Shown in pieces: positions 26,234-33,708 of a stretch of DNA of 41,890 nt. This DNA is from an uncultured Clostridia bacterium (lineage in GTDB: Bacteria > Bacillota > Clostridia > UBA1381). The stretch is from the NCBI GenBank assembly GCA_947623955.1, contig CANQIP010000012.1:1-41890 (forward strand), read 5' to 3'. The translations under genes and the position numbers were made by a program. The notes under the pieces were generated by a model. The model did not search any database, was not told where the DNA came from, and was given only the letters and a program-made list of their open reading frames with translations. Position 1 is the stretch's first letter; the number at the start of each line of letters is the position of its first letter.

Positions 26234-26262
26234 ATTGTATCAGCAAATCCGCCGTTTGTCAA
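26234..26262 (-). promoter_or_regulatory. trpEG promoter
   Basis: TTGACA (26257-26262) and TACAAT (26234-26239), 17-bp spacer, directly after the stop codon of the heparinase-like gene. Predicted start near 26227, at the first NAG triplet. Confidence 0.82.
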
Positions 26263-26267
26263 TACGT

Positions 26268-27923
26268 TTATTCTATTGTGAGCGCAAACTCGCCCTCTCC
26301 ATGTACTTCAAACGTGAAATCTATGACCGTCACGTCCGTATCTTTGCCGCCGTGTTCCGCGTGCTTTGCGTGCGAGATTTTCACGTCATACGCGCCGTCC
26401 GCTTTAATAATTGCACCGCCTATGGCTATACCGTCAGCCGTTTCACGCGCGTCAAGGCGCGTTATGAAACGCTCCGTTATTTTGACAGGCTCGTCCGTTA
26501 CAAATTTGTCGGCAAGGCGAACTGTGTTTTCCGTAAGCGTGAGTGTGCGGACACATTTTTTAAGCGCCCTTACGCCGTAAGCGCCGCTTATGTCCGCGCC
26601 GACAGTTGTGCCGTTTACTTTAAAATCCTTCGCCGCGTACTCCGCGCCCGCAAGCTGTGGCGCGTCATTTATTACGGGTACACTGTGACCCAAGGACGAG
26701 CAGCAGAAAACTCCGTACCTGTCGTCGGAAAAATACTCGCGCGTGTACTCGCCCGCGCCGAGGTCGCAGAGAATAACTTCTCCGTTTTTCACGACGGTAA
26801 GGCTGCCTATGTCGTTGTGGTTGTGCGGCTCGCCGTTCGTGCCGCCCTTAAAGGCGAGCGACAGCGTATCGCCGCGCATTATCGCCCACTGCGCGCCGTT
26901 CATCACCGATACCGTTTCCGTTTCGCCGTCCTCGGCGGCGTTGTACCACGCCATGTCGCGCACCGCCCTGCACCACCTGCCGCACTCGTCGCCTGAAAAC
27001 GGCGCGAGGTACTCGCTCGGTATCGGCGGCACTCCGAAACGCTCCGTAAGGCGCGAGGAAAGTCCGGCGTATATTCTGCCGCGCTCAAAGTCGTCGGAAA
27101 AGCTGACGGTCACGCCGTCCGCGATTACGCATTTGCCCGCAAAGGCTGCCATTTTCGTAAGTTTCTCCGTGTTCACGGGGAAGTCCGCGCCCGTGCGTTC
27201 ACGGTAAAGCTCCAGAAACGCGGTGAGGTACGTCATGCCGTAACCCCAGTAATACAGCCCTTCAAGACACGCGCCGTCGTCGGAAAAGCTCTCGGCGTAG
27301 CTTTCAAAAACGCTATTAAGTACGCTGACGGCTCTGCGCGCGTCGTTCGCGCCCTCGATAAGGTAAAGCGCGGTCATACCGACGCAGCCGCCGCACACGG
27401 CGCACCAGTTCGAGCGCATATTTTCCCAGTTGTACGGCTCGCGGCGCGTAAGGTACGGCGTAAGCACGCGCCGTTTGACCTCGGATATTGCTTTTTCCGC
27501 GACGGCAGGCTTAATTACGCCGCGTGTGAGCGACACTATTTCCGTGAGCGACTGCGCCGTTTCGGCAGCGAAAAGGTCTACCGCGTTTTCGTCACCGCTT
27601 GCGTGAGCCGGGAGCGTCCACGTTTTTTCCGCGCACACCGCCGTTATTATTTTTTCTAATCTTCCTACCGCCTCACCGCGTCCGAGCATCGTCATAAGCG
27701 CGAAGTCTCTAAGCATCGTGCGGCGCACAAAATATTTGCGTTCGTACCCCACGCGTCTGCCCGTAAGCGCGTATTCGTCAAAATCCTCACGCGTAATCTC
27801 CGGCACGGGCGCGTCCTTAATGCGCTCGTATTCCGCGTAAAGCTCGCGAAGATAATTCTCCGTGTACGCGTTTTTAATATTCATAAACCGTTTTATGCTA
27901 ATTCCGCTTTTGTATATATACAT
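26268..27923 (-). CDS. Heparinase II/III-family protein
   Basis: A predicted polysaccharide or oligosaccharide lyase of 551 residues. The N-terminal half (about 60-320) is an alpha-helical toroid-type region, and the C-terminal half carries the family signature GEPHNHNDIGSLTVVKNGEV, with the conserved histidines and Asn of the HepII/III beta-sandwich, and a later LGHSVPVIND block. No signal peptide is visible, so it probably acts inside the cell on imported oligosaccharides. Substrate (heparan-type, alginate-type or other uronic acid glycan) cannot be told. The ATG lies 6 nt after GGGAG; 19 bp separate it from the M20 amidohydrolase upstream, so they share a promoter. Confidence 0.85.
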   Translation of the reverse strand: MYIYKSGISIKRFMNIKNAYTENYLRELYAEYERIKDAPVPEITREDFDEYALTGRRVGYERKYFVRRTMLRDFALMTMLGRGEAVGRLEKIITAVCAEKTWTLPAHASGDENAVDLFAAETAQSLTEIVSLTRGVIKPAVAEKAISEVKRRVLTPYLTRREPYNWENMRSNWCAVCGGCVGMTALYLIEGANDARRAVSVLNSVFESYAESFSDDGACLEGLYYWGYGMTYLTAFLELYRERTGADFPVNTEKLTKMAAFAGKCVIADGVTVSFSDDFERGRIYAGLSSRLTERFGVPPIPSEYLAPFSGDECGRWCRAVRDMAWYNAAEDGETETVSVMNGAQWAIMRGDTLSLAFKGGTNGEPHNHNDIGSLTVVKNGEVILCDLGAGEYTREYFSDDRYGVFCCSSLGHSVPVINDAPQLAGAEYAAKDFKVNGTTVGADISGAYGVRALKKCVRTLTLTENTVRLADKFVTDEPVKITERFITRLDARETADGIAIGGAIIKADGAYDVKISHAKHAEHGGKDTDVTVIDFTFEVHGEGEFALTIE

Positions 27924-27942
27924 ATCCCTCTCCCGTTTTCAC

Positions 27943-29160
27943 TCACGAGGAATGATTTTCAAGCCATTTTACAGCCGCGCACGCGTAGGCAGCCGCGCCC
28001 CGGTAAAGCACGGAGTCGTCAAAGCGCACCTTCGGGTGGTGCTGACCGTAGATATAGCCGTCGTTTGAGCTGCCCGCGACAAGAAATATGCTTGCCGTCG
28101 GCACTTCATGGCTCACGAACGCGAAATCCTCGCTGCCGCCGCCGGGCTTGCCGCCCGATATTACGGTGAGGTCTATCGCGCCGTCGCCGAATATTTCCTT
28201 CATATATTTAAGCATGTCGCCCGCAAGCGCGTCGTCTATCATCATACACGGGCAGTAATCGTAAAACTCGACCTCGGTTTCGCACCGCAAAGCCGTACCC
28301 ACGCCTTTAACGATTTCCTCCATGCGCTTTTTTATAAGCTCCCCTACCTTGTTTTCGGGGTCGGTCGTGCGTATCGTGCCCCACATTTCAGCCTTGTCGG
28401 GTATGACGTTCGACGCGCCGCCCGCCTCGAACCGTCCGGTCGTGAATACGCCGTAGTCGTGACCGTCTATCTCACGGCTGTTTATTTCCGCGAGCGCGAG
28501 GTGAATATGCGCCGCGGCGGTTATCGGGTCGATCGTTTCGTGCGGCACGGAACCGTGACCGCCCTTGCCGCGCACCGTTATATGGTACTGCTCGCACGAC
28601 GCGGTTGAAATCCCGCCGTTTGATACCGCGATCATGCCTGTAGGCAGCGGCACACCTGCCATTACGTGAATCATCACAGCCGCGTCAACGTGAGGATTTT
28701 CAAGCACGCCCGATTTAATCATGTCGGGCGAGCCTTGGAAAATTTCCTCGGCGGGCTGAAATTCAAGCTTAACCGTGCCGTTTATTTCGTCCTCGTGCGC
28801 CTTTAATATTTTCGCCGCGCCCAGCAGCATAGCCGTGTGCATATCGTGTCCGCAGCCGTGCATTTTGCCGTCCGTTTCGCTGCGAAAATCAACGTCCGCC
28901 TCCTCGAAAATCGGCAGCGCGTCCATGTCGGCGCGGAGCAGAATTGTTTTTCCCTTTCTTTTCCCGCCGCACAGCGCGATAAGTCCCGCCTTCCCCGTTT
29001 CGGCGGGCGCGCAGCCGTACTCCGTAAGCTTTTCCTTTACAAACGCCTTCGTGAATGTCAAATCAAAACCCGTTTCGGGGTGGCGGTGCAGTGTACGGCG
29101 TATTTCCCGTATTTCGTCTTGAAGTGACGACGCACCGCTTAATATTTCTTTAATGTCCAT
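27943..29160 (-). CDS. M20-family amidohydrolase (hippurate hydrolase/N-acyl amino acid deacylase type)
   Basis: A cytoplasmic two-metal hydrolase of 405 residues that cleaves N-acyl or N-aminoacyl bonds. Signatures include RRTLHRHPETGFD, LRADMDALPI, HGCGHDMHTAMLLGAAKIL with metal-binding His and Asp, FQPAEE, and HHPKVRFDD near the C-terminus; the central dimerization domain contains GKGGHGSVPHETIDP. The ATG at 29160 has GGGAGGAG 5 nt upstream. First gene of an operon with the heparinase-like gene, which makes deacylation of an amino-sugar breakdown product imaginable, but classic M20D substrates are acyl amino acids. Confidence 0.9.
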   Translation of the reverse strand: MDIKEILSGASSLQDEIREIRRTLHRHPETGFDLTFTKAFVKEKLTEYGCAPAETGKAGLIALCGGKRKGKTILLRADMDALPIFEEADVDFRSETDGKMHGCGHDMHTAMLLGAAKILKAHEDEINGTVKLEFQPAEEIFQGSPDMIKSGVLENPHVDAAVMIHVMAGVPLPTGMIAVSNGGISTASCEQYHITVRGKGGHGSVPHETIDPITAAAHIHLALAEINSREIDGHDYGVFTTGRFEAGGASNVIPDKAEMWGTIRTTDPENKVGELIKKRMEEIVKGVGTALRCETEVEFYDYCPCMMIDDALAGDMLKYMKEIFGDGAIDLTVISGGKPGGGSEDFAFVSHEVPTASIFLVAGSSNDGYIYGQHHPKVRFDDSVLYRGAAAYACAAVKWLENHSS

Positions 29161-29215
29161 TTTCGCTCCTCCCGCTGTGTGAAGTCGTTTCCGAATTGAT
29201 TTATCTTTAAAATTC

Positions 29216-29244
29216 ATTCTATCATAAAATGTGTAAAAGCACAA
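29216..29244 (-). promoter_or_regulatory. Promoter of the M20-heparinase operon
   Basis: TTGTGC (29239-29244) and TAGAAT (29216-29221), 17-bp spacer, about 50 nt before the M20 ATG. Divergent from the promoter at 29271-29299. Confidence 0.65.
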
Positions 29245-29270
29245 CCACAAAATTCCCGCGCAAATACGTA

Positions 29271-29299
29271 TTGAAAAAAATGCCGTATTGTGGTACAAT
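29271..29299 (+). promoter_or_regulatory. Promoter of the stalk-cyclophilin gene
   Basis: TTGAAA (29271-29276) and TACAAT (29294-29299), 17-bp spacer, about 26 nt before the AAGGAG/ATG. Confidence 0.78.
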
Positions 29300-29331
29300 A
29301 TCTATATATTTGTGTTTAAGGAGCTGTTAAA

Positions 29332-30375
29332 ATGAAAAGGATAACCGCTTTTATCGCCGCTTTTTCGGTCGCGGCGTCGATATTTACGGCGCTGCCCGCG
29401 TCGGCTGACGGCGACGTTACCATCAGGGTAAACGGCAGCGCGGTGACAATGCAGGTGCCGCCCGTAATAGAGAACGGCAGGACGCTTGTTTCGCTGCGCT
29501 CGGTAAGCGACGCGCTCGGCTGCGACATAGCGTGGGATCCCGACACGCGCGGTATAACCGTTACCGACGGCTCGGAGCTTACGTTCGCATGGATAGGCAA
29601 AGATACCGCGTTTTTGACGGACGCGGTTAAAATGTGCGGCTACGCGCCCATGGAGGTTCCGCCGACCATTATAAACGATTACACGATGGTGCCTTTAAGG
29701 GCGCTGTCGGAGCTTTTCGGCGCGGAGGTCAACTGGGACGACGCGTCGAGAACGGTCGATATTACGTACACGCGTCCCGCAGCCGACCTCACCGGTATAG
29801 CGGAAAAGTTTAAATCATACGAGCAGGCTTTGTTTGGAATGTACGACGCGTACCTCGGTTATGCGCTTAAAAACGGCAACGTAGTGAACGCGGAAATTCA
29901 GCTTGAAAACGGCGGCGTTATAGAGTTGGAATTGTACCCCGACATCGCTCCGGTATCGGTCGCAAATTTTGTCAGGCTTGCGGAAAGTCACTTCTATGAC
30001 GGGCTTATATTCCACCGCGTAATCAAGGATTTTATGATTCAGGGCGGCGGGTTCGGCACCGATTACGACTATAAGAAAGCGGATAATATTACGGGTGAAT
30101 TTCTCGTAAACGGTTATTTCAACCTCATACACCACGCCAGAGGCGTTATTTCCATGGCGAGGGCGCAGGACTATAACAGCGGTTCGAGCCAGTTCTTTAT
30201 CATGCACGCCGACAGCGACTCGCTCGACGGTCAGTACGCGGCGTTCGGGCGTGTGACAAGCGGTATGGAGTACGTTGACGCGATCGCCGAAACGCCGACG
30301 GAGCATAACGATACCATGAACGCCGACGATGTGCCGGTGCAGCAGCAGGTTATTAAGACGGTTGTTATAAAATAG
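29332..30375 (+). CDS. Secreted cyclophilin-type peptidyl-prolyl isomerase with stalk domain
   Basis: 347 residues: a signal peptide (about 1-25, cut after PASA), a copper-amine-oxidase N1-like stalk domain (about 27-150, two repeats with RTLVSLRSVSDALG and YTMVPLRALSELFG), and a cyclophilin domain (about 185-345). The isomerase core shows FHRVIKDFMIQGG, GVISMARAQDYNSGSSQFFI and the final AFGRVTSGMEYVDAI. It should assist folding outside the membrane; the stalk domain is a common wall or surface module in Firmicutes. AAGGAG lies 8 nt before the ATG. Monocistronic, with a family A repeat starting right after the stop. Confidence 0.9.
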   Translation: MKRITAFIAAFSVAASIFTALPASADGDVTIRVNGSAVTMQVPPVIENGRTLVSLRSVSDALGCDIAWDPDTRGITVTDGSELTFAWIGKDTAFLTDAVKMCGYAPMEVPPTIINDYTMVPLRALSELFGAEVNWDDASRTVDITYTRPAADLTGIAEKFKSYEQALFGMYDAYLGYALKNGNVVNAEIQLENGGVIELELYPDIAPVSVANFVRLAESHFYDGLIFHRVIKDFMIQGGGFGTDYDYKKADNITGEFLVNGYFNLIHHARGVISMARAQDYNSGSSQFFIMHADSDSLDGQYAAFGRVTSGMEYVDAIAETPTEHNDTMNADDVPVQQQVIKTVVIK

Positions 30376-30377
30376 TG

Positions 30378-30537
30378 CACATAAACCCCTCAGTCAGCTA
30401 CGCTGACAGCTCCCCTAATAGGGGAGCCTCACCGTATGCCTCCCCTATTAGGCGAACGATGCTTTAGCATCGTAGGCATGTTGCGCAGCAACAAATGCCG
30501 TAGCAAAGAGGCGGCGCCGTAGGCGTCGGAGGGGTTT
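30378..30537 (-). repeat. Hairpin repeat family A, copy 4 (reverse, with internal insertion)
   Basis: Starts AAACCCCTCAGTCAGC and ends GTCGGAGGGGTTTT like copy 2, but the second CTCCCCTATTAGG stem is interrupted by about 55 bp holding three small hairpins (CGATGCTTTAGCATCG, TTGCGCAGCAA, and a TTTGCTACGGCA-like pairing). The rest of 30376-30654 holds only this repeat and the next promoter. Confidence 0.88.
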
Positions 30538-30594
30538 TACCTGCGAACATACGTCGCGGGGTTTTCTTTTTTTGTGTTTAATCGGTAATTTCTC

Positions 30595-30623
30595 TTTACT
30601 TTTCGGTAAAAATTTTATATAAT
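30595..30623 (+). promoter_or_regulatory. Promoter of the M50-scpAB-gerW-radical SAM operon
   Basis: TTTACT (30595-30600) and TATAAT (30618-30623), 17-bp spacer, about 30 nt before the ATG at 30655. Confidence 0.78.
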
Positions 30624-30654
30624 ATAAATATCTGTAATATTAAGGAGAATTTGT

Positions 30655-31332
30655 ATGTTTAATATATTCACCCGCCTGTTCGGGAGCTGGCAGAATATTT
30701 TGATCGGTATACCCGTCACGCTTATCGCGCTTGCCGGTCACGAATTCGCGCACGGTCTTGTGTCGGACAAGCTCGGCGACCCCACGCCGCGCAGTCAGGG
30801 CAGGCTCACGCTTAACCCGTTCGCGCACCTCGACCTTGTGGGAACGGTGCTTATGATACTCACCGGTTTCGGCTGGGCAAAGCCGGTTGAGGTAAATCCG
30901 CGTTACTACAAAAATCCGAAAGCCGGTATGGCTGTTACGGCTGCGGCGGGCCCACTCGCGAACCTCATAATGGCGTTTGCGGCTATGCTTTTGTACGCGG
31001 CATTCCTCGTCGTGAATATAAAGCTTAACCTCGGCTGGTACGGCGCGGTCAACACCGTCGGCAGCATACTTTCGTTTTTTGCGTTTCGCAATCTCTGTTT
31101 CATGGTGTTTAACTTCATCCCCATTCCGCCGCTGGACGGCGCGAAGGTGCTCGGCATAATCGTGCCTAACAGGATATACTACACGATCATGCAGTACGAG
31201 AGATACGCGATGATACTGATTATGGTACTGTCCGTATCGGGCGCGCTGAACGCGGTGATAGGCACGGGCGTAAGCTTTTTTATGGATGGTATCACAAATT
31301 TGCTTAACGGCTTGATAAGGATAATGGTTTGA
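30655..31332 (+). CDS. Site-2-protease-family metalloprotease (M50)
   Basis: A membrane-embedded zinc protease of 225 residues. The zinc site is HEFAH (His29, Glu30, His33) within the first long hydrophobic segment; the third ligand is Asp161 in PPLDGAKVLG. Four to five further hydrophobic segments follow. No PDZ domain, so it is the minimal M50B type like YwhC or SpoIVFB relatives; the substrate is unknown. AAGGAG lies 7 nt before the ATG. The stop overlaps the scpA start (TGATG); M50 genes often precede scpA in Clostridia. Confidence 0.9.
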   Translation: MFNIFTRLFGSWQNILIGIPVTLIALAGHEFAHGLVSDKLGDPTPRSQGRLTLNPFAHLDLVGTVLMILTGFGWAKPVEVNPRYYKNPKAGMAVTAAAGPLANLIMAFAAMLLYAAFLVVNIKLNLGWYGAVNTVGSILSFFAFRNLCFMVFNFIPIPPLDGAKVLGIIVPNRIYYTIMQYERYAMILIMVLSVSGALNAVIGTGVSFFMDGITNLLNGLIRIMV

Positions 31333-32075
31333 TGGAACAGGTAACGTATAAACTCGAAAATTTTGAGGGCCCGCTTGACTTGCTGCTGACGCTTATACGC
31401 AAAAACAAGGTCAGCATTTACGATATACCGATAGCGATGATAACGGAGCAGTACCTTGAGGCGATCGACGGCATAGAGGAGATGAACCTCGACAACACGA
31501 GCGAATTTCTCGTTATGGCGTCGCAGCTTTTGTATATAAAGTCAAAAATGCTGCTGCCGAAAACCGACGAGGACGACGAGGACGACCCCCGAGAGGATCT
31601 TGCGCGCCGACTTCTTGAATATCAACAGTACAAGGAGGCGTCACAGGAGCTTAGGAAAAGCGAGTTCTCGACGCGGCATATGGTGTTCCGCGAGGCGGAG
31701 AATATCGACTTCCCCGCTCCGGAGTACGACGTAAATCACAGCACGGACGAGCTTTTAAGCGCGTTTGAGAGCATTTTCCGCCGTCATATGAGAAGGCAAA
31801 AGCCCGAAAAGCGAGCGTTCTCGCAGATCGTCGGACGCGAAAAGGTGTCGGTGGACGATATGGTCGAGAAAATCTGCAAGCGTCTGCGCCGTTCGGGCAG
31901 GATAAGGTTTGAAACGCTGTTTCGCGAGGACGACTCCAAGCCCGAGATGATAGCGACATTCCTCGCGGTGCTTGAAATGGTAAAGCTCGGCAGACTGTCA
32001 GCCGATTACGACAGCGAAAAGAAGGATTTTATACTCACGTCAAGGCGCGGCGGTGCGCGGGGAGGAAATGAATGA
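31332..32075 (+). CDS. scpA: Segregation and condensation protein A
   Basis: The kleisin subunit of the SMC-ScpAB condensin, linking SMC heads for chromosome compaction and segregation. The 247 residues start YKLENFEGPLDLLLTLIRKN (6-25), the standard ScpA N-terminus that binds the SMC neck, followed by SEFLVMASQLLYIKSKMLLP; the C-terminal winged helix ends about 240. The ATG shares one base with the M50 stop; an in-frame TTG one codon earlier is not preferred. The stop overlaps scpB by 4 nt. Confidence 0.96.
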   Translation: MEQVTYKLENFEGPLDLLLTLIRKNKVSIYDIPIAMITEQYLEAIDGIEEMNLDNTSEFLVMASQLLYIKSKMLLPKTDEDDEDDPREDLARRLLEYQQYKEASQELRKSEFSTRHMVFREAENIDFPAPEYDVNHSTDELLSAFESIFRRHMRRQKPEKRAFSQIVGREKVSVDDMVEKICKRLRRSGRIRFETLFREDDSKPEMIATFLAVLEMVKLGRLSADYDSEKKDFILTSRRGGARGGNE

Positions 32076-32632
32076 AGGAAAATATAAAATACGCCATAGA
32101 GGGTATACTGTTCGCGGCGGGCGAACCCGTCAAAGCCGCGAAACTGGCGGCAGTTCTCGATTGCGGCGTTGAGGATGTGGAAAACGCCGTCGGCGAGCTT
32201 AAAGACGAATACGAGCGCGACAAGCGCGGATTTAACATAATAGATATTTCGGAGGGGTACCAGATTTGTTCGCGCCCCGAATATTATACGTATATACAGG
32301 AAATATTAGGAGAGCAGAGACTTCAGCCGCTGTCGAACGCGGCGATGGAGGCTCTCGCGATCATCGCGTACAAGCAGCCCGTGACGCGGGGGCAGATCGA
32401 GGAAATACGCGGCGTGAACAGTGACGGCTGCGTAAACAGGCTGTACGAGCGCGGTCTTATCGAGGAAAAGGGCAGGCTTGACGCGCCCGGCAGACCGATA
32501 CTGTATGTGACAACGGACACGTTTTTGCGCTGTTTCGGGCTTAAAGACCCGCACGATTTGCCGCCGCTTGATTTGAGCAGTCTCGACACCGAGAGCGCAC
32601 AGGGCGTACAGCTGGAGATTGAGGGGAAGTGA
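32072..32632 (+). CDS. scpB: Segregation and condensation protein B
   Basis: The KITE-family subunit of condensin; binds ScpA as a dimer. 186 residues with two winged-helix domains: IEGILFAAGEPVKAAKLA (about 9-26) in the first and LSNAAMEALAIIAYKQPVTR (about 87-106), then GQIEEIRGVNSDG, in the second. Normal length. Overlaps scpA (ATGA) and is followed at 4 bp by the DUF2953 gene. Confidence 0.96.
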   Translation: MKENIKYAIEGILFAAGEPVKAAKLAAVLDCGVEDVENAVGELKDEYERDKRGFNIIDISEGYQICSRPEYYTYIQEILGEQRLQPLSNAAMEALAIIAYKQPVTRGQIEEIRGVNSDGCVNRLYERGLIEEKGRLDAPGRPILYVTTDTFLRCFGLKDPHDLPPLDLSSLDTESAQGVQLEIEGK

Positions 32633-32636
32633 GCCA

Positions 32637-33269
32637 ATGACGGCAGTGTATATCGTACTCATCATAGCCGCCGTTATCGCGCTGATAATATTCATACCTA
32701 TCGACGCGGCTTTTTCGGTGTCATACGCGGAGAAAAACGCGGATGTGTGCCTTACGGTAAAATACTTCCCGATAAAGCTGAACATTCTTCCCGCAAAAGT
32801 CAAAAAAGACATAAAAAAGGACGCGGAGAAGGACGCTGAAAAGGAAAAAAAGGATATTGAAAAATCAAAACGTCCGCTGTCACAGACGATAGAGCTTGCG
32901 CGGGAAGTTATAGACGTAACGTGGGACGATATTAAAAAACTCATACGCGACCTGTTCGCGCGGACGCTCGCGGTAAAGAAATTTTACGTCAGCGCGAAAA
33001 TAGGCACGGGCGACGCGATGTATACCGGGATCGCCTACGGCGCGGCGAACGCGTTTATATACGGCTTGCTCGGCTTTATCGAAAACCACACGCGCCTTTA
33101 CGATTGGAGAGTTGACATAAACGCGAATTATGACGGTTTCGTCATCGAGGGCGGCGCGGATATTACGGTGCGGACGCGCATTTCGAGCGTTTTGGTTATA
33201 GGCTTTAAGGCGGCTGTAATACTGCTTAAAATACTGAAAATTAACAGGAGGTTAAAGAACAATGGATGA
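32637..33269 (+). CDS. DUF2953 membrane-associated protein (YtfI-like)
   Basis: 210 residues with an N-terminal membrane helix (about 3-22), a lysine- and glutamate-rich charged stretch (about 55-85), and a C-terminal region matching the DUF2953 pattern (KIGTGDAMYTGIAYGAANAF, then GADITVRTRISSVL). In Bacillus the homologue ytfI sits next to ytfJ (gerW), the same pairing as here; function is unknown. The ATG at 32637 is 4 bp after the scpB stop; an in-frame TTG at 32619 would extend it by six residues. Overlaps the gerW-like gene by 8 nt. Confidence 0.85.
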   Translation: MTAVYIVLIIAAVIALIIFIPIDAAFSVSYAEKNADVCLTVKYFPIKLNILPAKVKKDIKKDAEKDAEKEKKDIEKSKRPLSQTIELAREVIDVTWDDIKKLIRDLFARTLAVKKFYVSAKIGTGDAMYTGIAYGAANAFIYGLLGFIENHTRLYDWRVDINANYDGFVIEGGADITVRTRISSVLVIGFKAAVILLKILKINRRLKNNG

Positions 33270-33708
33270 AAACAAGGTAAGCGATTTATTCACGCTGGCG
33301 TCGGAAAAATTCAAAGGACTTATCGACGCCAATTCCGTGGTCGGCGAACCGATGAAGGTCAGCGACGGAACGGTCATTATCCCAATCTCAAAGGTGTCCT
33401 TCGGTTTCGGCGGGGGCGGCAACGAGTTTGAAAAGAAAAATTCGGCAGGTACGCGGTTCGGCGGCGGCGCGGGCGGCGGCGCGTCGGTGCAGGCTGAGGC
33501 GTTTCTCGTGGTAAATAACGACAACGTGCGCCTTATACCTATGGATAGTCCTTCCACACCGATTGATAAAGTGATTGACATGGTGCCGGGCATTATAGAC
33601 AAAGCGAACGGATTTATAAGCTCCATGAGCGACAAGAGAGCCGCTAAAAAGACGCAGCAAGCCGACGCGGCGACCGATACAACAGCCGCGCCCGAGGAGA
33701 TTTTATGA
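33262..33708 (+). CDS. gerW: GerW/YtfJ-family sporulation protein
   Basis: 148 residues with the family core: GEPMKVSDGTVIIPISKVSF (28-47) and then a Gly-rich stretch FGFGGGGNEF...GGGAGGGASVQAEAFLVV. GerW family proteins are linked to spore germination in Bacillus but are widespread in Firmicutes, including non-sporulating ones. The last ~25 residues are Ala/Thr/Asp-rich and probably disordered. AGGAGG lies 10 nt before the ATG. Overlaps the neighbours on both sides, so it is translated within the scpAB operon. Confidence 0.9.
   Translation: MDENKVSDLFTLASEKFKGLIDANSVVGEPMKVSDGTVIIPISKVSFGFGGGGNEFEKKNSAGTRFGGGAGGGASVQAEAFLVVNNDNVRLIPMDSPSTPIDKVIDMVPGIIDKANGFISSMSDKRAAKKTQQADAATDTTAAPEEIL

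Noticed and set aside
26125-26268. Trp-codon leader peptide or T-box controlling trpE
   Set aside because: Short leader frames such as the one from the AUG near 26200 contain no UGG codons, and there is neither room nor a TGG-type T-box sequence.
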